64,000 nt of DNA, from NCBI GenBank assembly GCA_964632505.1, contig CAZWCE010000002.1, positions 62,001 through 126,000 on the forward strand, read 5' to 3'. This DNA comes from CAZWCE01 sp964632505 (lineage in GTDB: Bacteria > Planctomycetota > Planctomycetia > Pirellulales > Thermoguttaceae). Both the position numbers and the translations under genes were made by a program. The notes beneath the pieces are model-generated. The model made no database searches. It worked only from the letters and a program-made list of their open reading frames with translations, and was not told the origin of the DNA. How positions within the stretch are numbered: the stretch's first letter is position 1; each line of letters begins with the position of its first letter. Positions 55,779 through 64,000 of the stretch are shown piece by piece.

Positions 55779-56831
55779 ATGAAATACGGCTTTTTCATTG
55801 TTCCGACGACGATCGCTTGCCTTTGCCTGCTCGGCAACTGCTTCGCCGCCGATCCCGAAGACACCTCGGGATGGGTTCTCTCGGAATTCATTTTCGAGGA
55901 AGCACCGTTCGATAGCTGTCACGCCTCGACGATCGAAGAATCCTCCGGGCACTTGGTCGCGGCCTGGTTCGGAGGGAGTCGTGAAGGGCGAAAAGACGTG
56001 GGCATTTGGCTTGCACACCGCGTGGATGGGAAATGGACGGCTCCCGTGGAAGTGGCAGACGGGATCCAATACCGGAAGCCCGATGGCTCGTTACATCGCC
56101 ATCCTTGCTGGAATCCGGTGCTCTTTCAGCCCGCCGACGGCCCTTTGCTTCTTTTCTACAAAGTCGGTCCCAATCCGCGAGATTGGTGGGGAATGCTGAT
56201 GCGCAGCGATGATGGCGGCAGGACATGGTCCTCGCCATTCCGACTTCCGGAAGGCATCATCGGGCCGGTGAAGAACAAACCGGTGCAGCTTCCGGACGGG
56301 ACGATCTTCTGCGGATCCAGTACCGAACACGACGGATGGCGGGTGCACTTCGAATGGACCAAGGATCTCGGTCGAAACTGGTTTCGGACCGAGGCGGTTC
56401 ACGATGCCGAGAAGTTCAACGCCATCCAGCCGAGTATTCTCTTTCCGGGAGAAGAAAAATTGATGGCCGTCGGTCGGACCCGCGAAGGAAAGGTCTTCCA
56501 AATCAGTTCGGACGATTACGGAAAAACCTGGGGAGAAATATCGGGGTCGATGCTCCCGAACCCGAACGCCGGCACCGACGCGGTGACGCTCGATTCGGGA
56601 ATGCATCTGATCGTGTACAATCACAGCACCCATCGGCGAACCCCTTTGCAAGTGGCCGTTTCCCACGACGGGCGTCAATGGGAGACCGTTGCCGTCCTGG
56701 AAGATGCCGCCGGTGAATACAGCTACCCGGCGGTGATCCAGACGGACGACGGACTCGTACACATCACCTATACCTGGAAGCGGCAACGGATCAAACACGT
56801 GGTGCTGGACCCGAAGAAGCTTTCACAATAA
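55779..56831 (+). CDS. Exported BNR/Asp-box protein of the SCHAST subtype
   Basis: 350 aa. Signal peptide (about 1-23, ending NCFAA). N-terminal SCHASTIEESSGHLVAAWFGGSREG is a hallmark of a large sialidase-like subgroup found in marine and gut glycan loci. Asp boxes MRSDDGGRTWSS, ISSDDYGKTWGE and SHDGRQWETV. Also HPCWNPVLFQ and LLFYKVGPNP, conserved in the subgroup. ATG 55779 has GGAGGA upstream. It is shorter than the other two BNR proteins in the window and only distantly like them. Probable polysaccharide-processing enzyme; the reaction is not established here. Stop 5 bp before the next gene's stop. Confidence 0.88.
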   Translation: MKYGFFIVPTTIACLCLLGNCFAADPEDTSGWVLSEFIFEEAPFDSCHASTIEESSGHLVAAWFGGSREGRKDVGIWLAHRVDGKWTAPVEVADGIQYRKPDGSLHRHPCWNPVLFQPADGPLLLFYKVGPNPRDWWGMLMRSDDGGRTWSSPFRLPEGIIGPVKNKPVQLPDGTIFCGSSTEHDGWRVHFEWTKDLGRNWFRTEAVHDAEKFNAIQPSILFPGEEKLMAVGRTREGKVFQISSDDYGKTWGEISGSMLPNPNAGTDAVTLDSGMHLIVYNHSTHRRTPLQVAVSHDGRQWETVAVLEDAAGEYSYPAVIQTDDGLVHITYTWKRQRIKHVVLDPKKLSQ

Positions 56832-56836
56832 CAGCG

Positions 56837-57508
56837 TCAATTTCGGGGCAACCGGACGATTCGGAAATCGTCGAAGCGAATCCAGTGCGCCTCGTCGGTG
56901 GGCCCGTGGTAGCACTGTAGCGAAACGTGGTCGTTCTCCGGTGGAGGCAGTTTGCCGGTACCCGCTTCGTGGAAGGGACCTTTCGCCCCGGGTTGGAAAA
57001 AGGCGGCCCACGTCTCGCCTTCCACGATCAACCGGAGACGGACCGATTTTTTCTCCATCGGCTTGCGGACGGGGATGATGATCAATTGGCCGTCGACCCG
57101 TTCCTTGACCAACTTGAAAACCGGCTTTTCGTCAACGTACCAGGTGATGCCCGCCTGTTCGTACTGCACGGTGGGGACGGTGTGGTTGGTCACCGTGACC
57201 TCAAAGGCGTAGCGGCCCTCGCTGCGATCGGGAGCTTCGCGGAGCAGGGCATTGCGGACGGTTTGCGCATGTCCGGGCTCCACGCGAATCTCCAGGCCAC
57301 CGTCTTTCAATCGCCAGTAATCCTCGTGTTCGCGCAACCAGGTCCAACCCTCGGCGAGCTTATCCTCATCGAAAGAATCTTCAAAAAGGACGGTGCCTTC
57401 GAGCTTATCAGCCGGCTCTTCCGCACCCGTCGCCCCGGAAAAGCCCAAAGTGAGCAGGAAAATCATCAGAGGCAGGGCCTTGATCACAATCATTCGCTTC
57501 GTTTCCAT
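56837..57508 (-). CDS. Exported concanavalin-like (DUF1349-type) protein
   Basis: 223 aa. Start ATG 57508 with AGGAG seven bases upstream; signal peptide about 1-24. Single beta-sandwich: LFEDSFDEDKLAEGWTWL, DGGLEIRVEPG, QAGITWYVDEKPVF, and C-terminal HWIRFDDFRIVRL. The fold resembles carbohydrate-binding or laminin-G-like DUF1349 proteins. A weak minus-strand promoter-like pair (TGTTGC-17-TATACT) lies near 57590-57620. Divergent from the sulfatase at 57780. Confidence 0.8.
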   Translation of the reverse strand: METKRMIVIKALPLMIFLLTLGFSGATGAEEPADKLEGTVLFEDSFDEDKLAEGWTWLREHEDYWRLKDGGLEIRVEPGHAQTVRNALLREAPDRSEGRYAFEVTVTNHTVPTVQYEQAGITWYVDEKPVFKLVKERVDGQLIIIPVRKPMEKKSVRLRLIVEGETWAAFFQPGAKGPFHEAGTGKLPPPENDHVSLQCYHGPTDEAHWIRFDDFRIVRLPRN

Positions 57509-57676
57509 CTTCGGCTCCTTTCGCTGAAAGTTCACAAGAAAATCAGCATTTCCATGCAACTCCTCGACATGGACAATGCCCTCCCAGTATAGCGAATCGG
57601 ATCACCGAGCAACAGAGTTTCGGAGGGGAAAACGGGAGATCTCTGAAGCCCCCGATTTTCGAGGAGATCGGGGGGG

Positions 57677-57707
57677 TTGGACAAACGCGGCGAATATGCC
57701 TTATAAT
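57677..57707 (+). promoter_or_regulatory. Promoter of the sulfatase gene at 57780
   Basis: Consensus TATAAT at 57702-57707 with TTGGACA at 57677-57683 upstream, spacing 18-19 bp depending on the register. Confidence 0.6.
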
Positions 57708-57779
57708 CCCCGAAGCGACCTCTTGCTGATTGATTGAGGCGCATTCACTCGATCGAACCATCATTTCCACGAGGAATCC

Positions 57780-59270
57780 ATGAAAACGACGATCTCGAGA
57801 CACGGCCGTTTCTCACGAGGGAACAGTATTGCAACTTCTCTCTTTTTTTCCGGAGTGTTCCTTCTCGTATTCCTTCCAGGTATCGTCTTGTCCCAAAAAG
57901 CCGCCGAGACGGATCCTCGGCCCAATATCCTCTTCTGCATGGCCGACGACTGGGGCTGGCCGCATGCCGGGGCCTATGGCGATCCGGTTGTCGAGACTCC
58001 GACTTTCGATCGTCTCGCCGAGGAGGGAATCCTTTTCGAGAACGCCTTCGTGGCGGTGCCCTCCTGCACCGCTTGCCGCAACACTCTTTTAACAGGGCAG
58101 AAATTTTTTCGGCTCGGGCAAGGGGCCAATCTTTGGAGCACGCTTCACCCGAAACATGCCGTCTTTCCGCTCATGCTGGAAGAATCGGGCTATGCGATCG
58201 GTCACTGGCGCAAAGCCTGGGGCCCCGGGAATTACAGGGCGCTCGGACGAGATCGCGACCCCACGGGACCGGCGTTTCGCAATTTCCCTGATTTTTTGAA
58301 AAAGAAGCCGGAAGGCAAGCCGTTCTGCTTCTGGCTCGGTACTTCCGATCCCCATCGTCCGTACCAATCGCATAGCGGCGCAGAGAGCGGAATCGACATC
58401 GACCGGATTCAGCTCCCGGCCGATCTTCCCGATGCCCCGATCGTCCGGCACGACGTGGCGGATTACTATTACGAGGTGCAGCGTTGGGACGGCGATGTCG
58501 GCAGGGCTCTCGAACTGCTGGAGGAAAAAGACCTGCTGGAGAACACGCTGGTGGTCATGACCGGGGATCACGGCATGCCGTTTCCCCGACACAAGTGTCA
58601 TCTTTACGACTCGGGAACGCACGTTCCGCTGGCGATGCGTTGGGGAGCGAACATCGCGCCGGGGCGACGGGTCACCGATTTCGTCTGTTTCGATGATCTT
58701 GCCCCGACATTTCTGGAGGTCGCCGGCGTGCCGATTCCCGAAGCGATGACCGGCAACTCGCTCAAGGAGATTCTGTATTCGGAGAAATCGGGTCGAATCG
58801 ATCCGGATCGAGATCACGTCATCACCGGCCGAGAACGGCACGGCACGGCCCAGGAAGCACCGGAAACGGGTGGTTACCCTTCCCGGGCACTCCGGACCGA
58901 GAACTACCTTTACATCCACAATTTCAAACCGACCCGTTGGCCGGCCGGCGCTCCGGCGGACTCGACCAATGGAAGTGTGTTCGGCGATTGCGACGGCAGC
59001 CCCACCAAACGTTTCCTGATCGAGCACGCCGAGGATCCGGAAGTCGCTCCCTACTTCGAGCTCGCCTTCGCGAAACGCCCCGCCGAGGAGCTCTACGATC
59101 TTCGTGAGGATCCCCACCAGTTACGCAATATGGCGGCCCATCCTGAAAATGATCCGATCAAGGAGAAGCTCCGGGACCAATTGTTCGAAGCCCTTCGCCA
59201 AATGGAAGATCCCCGTCTGCTCGGTGAGGGAGACGCCTTCGACGATTATCCGTATCGGCGAAATCGATAA
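57780..59270 (+). CDS. Type I sulfatase with non-standard activation motif
   Basis: 496 aa. A hydrophobic segment at about 19-38 serves as signal peptide (basic n-region MKTTISRHGRFSRG). Metal ligands D56-D57 (MADDWGW). The formylglycine signature is C96-T-A-C99-R100 followed by NTLLTGQ, with Ala for the usual Pro and Cys for the usual Ser; C96 itself and R100 are present. MTGDHGMPFPRHK supplies the second metal site, with a His and a Lys typical of S1 sulfatases. Overall layout fits the heparan-N-sulfatase-like subgroup, but the substrate is open. Confidence 0.9.
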   Translation: MKTTISRHGRFSRGNSIATSLFFSGVFLLVFLPGIVLSQKAAETDPRPNILFCMADDWGWPHAGAYGDPVVETPTFDRLAEEGILFENAFVAVPSCTACRNTLLTGQKFFRLGQGANLWSTLHPKHAVFPLMLEESGYAIGHWRKAWGPGNYRALGRDRDPTGPAFRNFPDFLKKKPEGKPFCFWLGTSDPHRPYQSHSGAESGIDIDRIQLPADLPDAPIVRHDVADYYYEVQRWDGDVGRALELLEEKDLLENTLVVMTGDHGMPFPRHKCHLYDSGTHVPLAMRWGANIAPGRRVTDFVCFDDLAPTFLEVAGVPIPEAMTGNSLKEILYSEKSGRIDPDRDHVITGRERHGTAQEAPETGGYPSRALRTENYLYIHNFKPTRWPAGAPADSTNGSVFGDCDGSPTKRFLIEHAEDPEVAPYFELAFAKRPAEELYDLREDPHQLRNMAAHPENDPIKEKLRDQLFEALRQMEDPRLLGEGDAFDDYPYRRNR

Positions 59271-59490
59271 ACATGCCGAAGCGGGATACCGGGATGTTGG
59301 CACGCCCCTTGATCTCCACCCTCATCGGCGAGGACGATCCCCCGAACCACGGTGCCCTGGAAGCGACACGGCGGAGCAAACCTCTCTACGTCTCGCAGTA
59401 ATTCCACCGGAGAAAGGAGGTCGCGGCAGGGCGGTTCCCCCAGCCGCTTCCTTCCTATTCGGGGGACGGCATGCACCTCATGCGCCTTTG

Positions 59491-60927
59491 TCAGTCTCGG
59501 TAATCTTCACCGGAGACGCTCTCCATGACCTCGTTTTGCCACGCTTCGAGGGCTGCTTTCATCGACTCCAGCCGCTCCGTTTCCTTTTCGGCCAAATCGT
59601 TCGATTCCCGGGGATCGGTTTTCAGATGGTATAGCTCATACTCCACTCCCTGCTGGTTCGGCCTACGATGGAGCTTCCAATCGCCGTCGCGCCAAGCGGC
59701 CCAGCCGGGAGGATTGTCCGCCTGTTCCAGGAGCTGCTCGGCGGCCCGGTCGTTCGGCGCCCCGTACTGCGGAGCGTAGCTTTCGCCGGACTGCTGGATC
59801 TCGAGCATCTTCTCCATCATCTGATGGGCGGGCGTCCCGTTGCCCTTGGCGGGATAATCCCAAAACCCCATCGGCTTTTCTCGGGCAACCTCTTCGCCTT
59901 CGATAACCGGAAGCAGACTCACGCCGTCGATCGGGTGAGGAAGCTCGGCCGGATCCATTCCGACGATTTCGGCCAACGTGGGCAGCACATCGGACGTGTT
60001 CCCGAGGAAATCGGTCCGTCGGGGCCGGGGGATCTTGGCGGGCCACTCCATCAAACAAGGCACCCGCACGCCTCCTTCCCAGAGTTGCCCTTTCCAGCCC
60101 CGCAAATCGGCCGTCTCGCCCGGCGCGCGGGGGCCGTTGTCGCTGGTGAACCAGAGGAGCGTGTTCTCAGCGACATCGAGATCCCGCAATTCCCGGCGAA
60201 GTCGCCCCATCGCGCGGTCGATGCCGGTGATTTCCCCGTAGTAGTTCGCCTTCTTTTTTCCCTGGTCTTCATAGAGTTTGGATAGCTCCGGCGTGGCTTG
60301 GTGCGGTGTATGGGGATTGCCGAACCAAACGACCGCCAGAAACGGCTTCTCTTGCTGGACCTCCTCTCTCAAAAAATCGACCGCCGCCTCAACGGTCACC
60401 ATCGAGCTTTCCCCGTCGAGCTGCTTCGCCCGACCGTTGAAACTGAAGATCGGGTTATTGTCGTAGAAGTTCGGGCTCGATGCCCAGGTATCGAACCCTG
60501 CCTCCCCGGGGCTGTTCGGCGCGCCGGCGGCCATGGGACCGAGATGCCACTTGCCGAAATGAGCGGTCGCGTAACCGGCTTGGTTCATCAGCTCGGCGAT
60601 CGTGAACTCCTCGGGACGCAGGGAATATCCCCACTTAAACGCCCCCATACGATTGGGATGACGGCCGGTCATCATGCTTGCTCGCGTGGGGGTGCAAACC
60701 GGTGCGGCGGAGTAGAACCGGTCAAACCGCAATCCTTTGGCGGCCATTTCATCCAAGACGGGCGTTTGCAGGATCTCGTGTCCCATATAACCGACATCGC
60801 CATAGCCCTGATCGTCGGTCATGCAGATGACCACGTTCGGTTTTTCGCCGGCGTAAGTCGCGGCGCCGCTGGAAAAGACCAAGACAAGAGAAATCAGCAT
60901 CAGGCCGATTGTCTTTGAGCATCTCAT
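59491..60927 (-). CDS. Type I sulfatase (exported)
   Basis: 478 aa. Start ATG 60927 with GAGG upstream; signal peptide about 1-26 (ending ATYAG). Metal ligands D38-D39 (MTDDQGYGDVGYMGH), activation motif C78-T-P-T-R82 followed by ASMMTG, and FTSDNGP. Arylsulfatase-A-like layout with HFGKWHLGP. The C-terminus lacks the repeats seen in the sulfatase at 28625. Same strand as, and upstream of, nothing obvious; downstream of the Gfo gene by 114 bp. Sulfate-ester hydrolysis on glycans is expected. Confidence 0.93.
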   Translation of the reverse strand: MRCSKTIGLMLISLVLVFSSGAATYAGEKPNVVICMTDDQGYGDVGYMGHEILQTPVLDEMAAKGLRFDRFYSAAPVCTPTRASMMTGRHPNRMGAFKWGYSLRPEEFTIAELMNQAGYATAHFGKWHLGPMAAGAPNSPGEAGFDTWASSPNFYDNNPIFSFNGRAKQLDGESSMVTVEAAVDFLREEVQQEKPFLAVVWFGNPHTPHQATPELSKLYEDQGKKKANYYGEITGIDRAMGRLRRELRDLDVAENTLLWFTSDNGPRAPGETADLRGWKGQLWEGGVRVPCLMEWPAKIPRPRRTDFLGNTSDVLPTLAEIVGMDPAELPHPIDGVSLLPVIEGEEVAREKPMGFWDYPAKGNGTPAHQMMEKMLEIQQSGESYAPQYGAPNDRAAEQLLEQADNPPGWAAWRDGDWKLHRRPNQQGVEYELYHLKTDPRESNDLAEKETERLESMKAALEAWQNEVMESVSGEDYRD

Positions 60928-61041
60928 GGTAACCTCGCTTGAAGTAGGGTGGAATTCGAAAGGAGTGAAACGAGCATGCGGGAAGCGATGAGAATCACCC
61001 ATACAGTGTACATATATCAATGCCGGCGGGAATCAGCGAAT

Positions 61042-62445
61042 CTAGAGACGCCATCCTTTCCGGTATTCAGGGCGAAGCCGGTGATTCGCCTCCGGCATAT
61101 TGGTGATCTCGAGCCGATCGCGATTCCACTCGATGGGACCATCGCAACCCAGGGCGACATTGCCCAGGAGTACCATTTCCGTCAAAGGACCGGAGACATC
61201 GAAGTTCGACGACGGTGCCTTCCCGGTCCGGCAGGCGCGCATCCATTCCTGGATGTGCCGATCTCCGCGGGTCCAATCGCCCTCGGGAACGCGGGGAATC
61301 TTTTTCACGGGTGTCTTCTTTTCGACTTTCGCGAATTCAGGGACGGTCCGCGGTCCTATTTGGCCGGGGGTGGTCCCGGCGATGGTCGGCCCGAACATCA
61401 TACTGACCTTCTCCCCCTGAAAGAGCGTTCCATTACTGCCGATTTCACGCCCCACGGGCATCTGCTCGGGCGGTTCCGGCTTTCGACCGCCGTCGTACCA
61501 GGTGAGCGTGACCGGGGGCAAGTCTCCCCGGGATGGGAACCGGTATTCGATCGTGGAGGCGATCGGGTAGGTCTCGGTATTCCGATCTTCGGCGTTCGCG
61601 GTGACGGAAAACGAACCGGCTTCGTACAATCTCAATCCCCAGAAGGCGACGTCGATCAAGTGGCACCCCATCGCACCGAGGGCACCGGTTCCAAAGTCCT
61701 GCCATCCTCGCCAGCGATAGGGGTGATAGGCCGGGTGATAGGGCCGTCGCGGGGCGGGACCGAGCCAGAGATCCCAGTCCAATCCTTCGGGAACGGGCGG
61801 AGTCGCATCGGGGCGAGTGATTCCTTGCGGCCACTGGGGGCGATTCGTCCAACTGTGAACTTCTCGGATCGGTCCGAGTCCGCCTCCCCAGAGCATCTCG
61901 ACGGCTTTTCGGATGCCGGCGCCGGAGTGACGTTCGTTGCCCATCTGCGTCATCACACCGTTTTCGCGAGCCAGTTCGGTCAGTCGGCGGACCTCCCAGA
62001 CGCTATGCGCCAGGGGCGCTTCGACAAAAACATGCTTTTTTCGGCGCATCGCTTCGGCGGCGATGACCGCGTGAGAATGGTCCGGAGTGGAGACGACCAC
62101 CGCGTCGATGCCTTTCTCACGGTCGAGCATCCGGCGGAAATCCTGGTATTTGGCCGCCGCCGGGAATCGACGCATCGCGACGGAAGTCGTGCTCCAATCG
62201 ACATCGCAAACGGCGACGATGTTCGCCCCGTGGCATTTCTCGAGGTTCCCCAGACCGCGAACCCCCAGGCCCACCCCCGCGATATTCAGCTTTTCGTTGG
62301 GGAAAGGATCGTCCGGGGCCGCGCGACTCGCCTTCCGGCCCACCACCGAGGCGGGAAGGACAAGGGAAGCGGCGCCGACGGCACTCTTTCGGAGAAAACG
62401 GCGTCGCCCCGTTCGTCGGACACTGTGAATATTGTTTTGATTCAT
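61042..62445 (-). CDS. Tat-exported Gfo/Idh/MocA protein with EAP in place of EKP
   Basis: 467 aa. The start ATG 62445 overlaps the stop of the upstream propeller gene (ATGA), with GGGAGAG ahead. Tat signal RRTGRRRFLRKSAVG. Rossmann start LNIAGVGLGVRGLG, CDVDWSTTSVAMRRF. The conserved EKP motif reads E142-A143-P144 (FVEAPLAHS), so the lysine of the catalytic motif is replaced. MGCHLIDVAFWGL and LWLGPAPRRPY place it in the exported planctomycete clade. Translational coupling with the propeller gene suggests a shared role. Confidence 0.88.
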   Translation of the reverse strand: MNQNNIHSVRRTGRRRFLRKSAVGAASLVLPASVVGRKASRAAPDDPFPNEKLNIAGVGLGVRGLGNLEKCHGANIVAVCDVDWSTTSVAMRRFPAAAKYQDFRRMLDREKGIDAVVVSTPDHSHAVIAAEAMRRKKHVFVEAPLAHSVWEVRRLTELARENGVMTQMGNERHSGAGIRKAVEMLWGGGLGPIREVHSWTNRPQWPQGITRPDATPPVPEGLDWDLWLGPAPRRPYHPAYHPYRWRGWQDFGTGALGAMGCHLIDVAFWGLRLYEAGSFSVTANAEDRNTETYPIASTIEYRFPSRGDLPPVTLTWYDGGRKPEPPEQMPVGREIGSNGTLFQGEKVSMMFGPTIAGTTPGQIGPRTVPEFAKVEKKTPVKKIPRVPEGDWTRGDRHIQEWMRACRTGKAPSSNFDVSGPLTEMVLLGNVALGCDGPIEWNRDRLEITNMPEANHRLRPEYRKGWRL

Positions 62446-64000
62446 TTTTTCTCTCCCAGGCATAGGAGCGTGCCTTCCATGGTCGTGATGTATAGATTTC
62501 CACCTGCGGCGATCATGCCGTCGAAAACGGGCACCTGTTCCATTTCCAGTTCCGAGAGCGTCTTGCCGTCGCCGCTGTCGACCGCACGGAAAAGCGACCC
62601 TCGTTTGCCGATCATCGACTCATACGCTCCCTGATCGGGCGAAAGATCCGGGGGGCCCACCAAATAAAGGCGATCCTGCGCCAGGACCATGCCCTTGGCG
62701 CGAATCGGCACCGGCTCCATCCAGACCGGCAGTTCGGTCCGCGAAAAGCCGCGCCCCTTTTCGGCCCCGATCTCCATGACGTCGAGCACCGGCTTGGTGG
62801 TGTTGCGGTCGGCGATCAAGAGGTAATTCTCACCGGGTCGAAATTCCGGGCTGTGCCCCACCCGTTTCGTGTAAACCTTCAGCGCGTAAGTGAAAAGATC
62901 GTCGAAGACGAGGATCTGACCCGATTTCGGACCGCGATAAGTGAAGTAATATCCGGGCCAGCGATCACTGTGGGTCCAGTAGGTCCGATTGAACCAAGTG
63001 GTGTCGAGCAGGCCGTCGGTCGTCATCAGGTGTTCCCCGCACATGCGGTCGCCCAATTTCGTGATGCGAGGCGTCTCCTGGAGCGTCAAGTCGCTGTTGA
63101 AACGCTTCTGGAAGAGATAGATGTCTTCTCGTCCGGCCACCAGGATATCGGACTTCGCGCCGTCCATGTCGAACGGCCGCCCGCCGTATTTCGTGACGTC
63201 CGGTTCTTCGCTCCGGAGCAGATTCTCATGCAGGATTTCGCCTCGATGGGGATCCAGGGCATAAACATGGATGCCACCGTCGAGATAACTCGAGCGCCCG
63301 GCCGTGCAGTAGACCTTGCCGTCGCGCACCAGAACGCTGCCGTGCACGGGCCAAACCGATTCCAGTTGCCCCATGGAACAGATCCGCCGGTCCTCCGGCG
63401 CGGCTCGAAATCGCCAAACCAACTCGCCGGTATCGGCCTTCAGACAGTAGACATGACCGTCGGTGCTTCCGAAAAGACAGAGGCCCTGATAGATCGTCGG
63501 CGGGGAATCGACCCGACCGGAAGCGGTGAACTGCCAGGCGATGTTGCGATCGCGGGCATCGACCGCCACGACGCGATGGGCATCGGGCTGGGCGAGGAAG
63601 ATCGTTTCCCCAGCGGCGACCGGCGGGGTCAGACCGCCGTGGATGTATTCGCGAAGCCGGGGAGACGTCGCGACGATCGCCGGAGGTTTTTCGCAGCCGA
63701 TCGCCACGGCGGCCACATTTCCCAATCGGCCTTCGACCTGCTCAAGCGGCTTCACCGAAACCGGATGGATTCCCGGCTCGGGAATATCGATCTCGCCGAC
63801 CGCAACCCAACGATAGGCGTTCCAACCATCGGTGTGTCGGATATTGCCGGTGATGGTCTCGTCACCGACCGACAGAGCGAACCGCGAACCGCCTTGGCCG
63901 GAATTGGCCTGGAGGATCCACGCCGGTTGCTTTCCGGACTTCTCGAATTCCGCCTCCCAGGAGATCCAGGTCTCCGCTCCCCTCCATGCGATGATCGCGC
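62442..64000 (-). CDS. PQQ-like beta-propeller protein (5' part missing)
   Basis: The frame is open to the window edge; 519 codons are visible, including the stop at 62442. The visible N-terminal part (nucleotides 63750-64000) forms a beta-sandwich-like domain with WEAEFEKSGKQPAW, HTDGWNAYRWVAVGEI and PEPGIHPVSVKPLE, similar to CBM-like modules. The rest is one propeller with PQQ-like turns (AVDARDRNIAWQF, CLKADTGELVWRF, ALDPHRGEILHEN). Its SSPRLREYIHGG segment and overall blade order match the C-terminal propeller of the protein at 44183. The stop overlaps the next gene's ATG by four bases. The signal peptide, if any, lies outside the window. Confidence 0.82.
   Translation of the reverse strand, partial: AIIAWRGAETWISWEAEFEKSGKQPAWILQANSGQGGSRFALSVGDETITGNIRHTDGWNAYRWVAVGEIDIPEPGIHPVSVKPLEQVEGRLGNVAAVAIGCEKPPAIVATSPRLREYIHGGLTPPVAAGETIFLAQPDAHRVVAVDARDRNIAWQFTASGRVDSPPTIYQGLCLFGSTDGHVYCLKADTGELVWRFRAAPEDRRICSMGQLESVWPVHGSVLVRDGKVYCTAGRSSYLDGGIHVYALDPHRGEILHENLLRSEEPDVTKYGGRPFDMDGAKSDILVAGREDIYLFQKRFNSDLTLQETPRITKLGDRMCGEHLMTTDGLLDTTWFNRTYWTHSDRWPGYYFTYRGPKSGQILVFDDLFTYALKVYTKRVGHSPEFRPGENYLLIADRNTTKPVLDVMEIGAEKGRGFSRTELPVWMEPVPIRAKGMVLAQDRLYLVGPPDLSPDQGAYESMIGKRGSLFRAVDSGDGKTLSELEMEQVPVFDGMIAAGGNLYITTMEGTLLCLGEKK

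Noticed and set aside
59271..59490. Intrinsic terminator between the convergent sulfatases
   Set aside because: GC-rich pairing potential exists near 59430-59470 but no T-tract follows on either strand.
1..64000. tRNA, rRNA or CRISPR arrays
   Set aside because: Intergenic regions were read for TTCGAATC-type T-loops, rRNA motifs and regularly spaced palindromic repeats; none fit. Short matches such as the TTCGAATCGG near 32164 have no cloverleaf around them.

Overview
The window looks like a chromosomal scaffold piece from a planctomycete (Planctomycetota, Pirellulales-like). This is inferred from gene content: several type I sulfatases, very large secreted PQQ-type beta-propeller proteins that open with a WPQWRGN-like motif, Tat-exported Gfo/Idh/MocA oxidoreductases, a DUF6807 protein, BNR/Asp-box 'sialidases', a lipoprotein di-haem cytochrome c peroxidase and an MptE-like metallo-beta-lactamase-fold enzyme. 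No rRNA, tRNA, CRISPR array, transposase or integrase was recognised. One run of exactly 100 N (31303-31402) marks a scaffold gap inside a repetitive gene.

Layout. 1-1316: start of a large P-loop protein with an HPr-kinase-like Walker A (minus strand, runs off the window). 1642-5379: a 1245-aa hybrid histidine kinase ending in an HD-GYP phosphodiesterase. 5996-9393: a tight operon of an Nramp-fold transporter lacking the Nramp metal motifs, an NAD-dependent epimerase-like protein and a DHDPS-family aldolase. 9397-13158: a 1253-aa secreted propeller protein with an embedded methyltransferase-like segment. 13637-17392: three translationally coupled virion-like genes with no phage replication or lysis genes nearby. 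17423-18637: a BNR protein. 19136-21097: an Mrp/Nbp35 ATPase and an MBL-fold enzyme. 21388-28440: a TolC/HlyD/RND efflux set plus an SDR. 28625-30205: a sulfatase. 30296-31799: cytochrome c peroxidase lipoprotein. 32285-33400: tandem thioredoxin-fold protein. 33839-39183: a TetR-controlled second HlyD/RND pump.

39310-64000 is a catabolic island of about 25 kb, apparently for sulfated or otherwise modified glycans. It holds two sulfatases, two BNR proteins, a GH5-like hydrolase, a second possible TIM-barrel hydrolase, a DUF6807 protein, three Gfo/Idh/MocA proteins (two Tat-secreted), a secreted FAD oxidoreductase, two PQQ propeller proteins, a concanavalin-like protein and an LRR lipoprotein. 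No SusC/SusD pair is present. Nearly all products carry export signals, so processing is predicted in the periplasm or at the cell surface.

Regulation readable from sequence: several near-consensus sigma-70 promoters (for example TTGACA-17-TAAGAT at 5887, TTGACT-17-TAAAAT at 33740, TTGACG-17-TAGAAT at 47513), two of them overlapped by dyad operators (18854-18866 and 33749-33766), and two intrinsic terminators (30231-30266 and 33521-33553).
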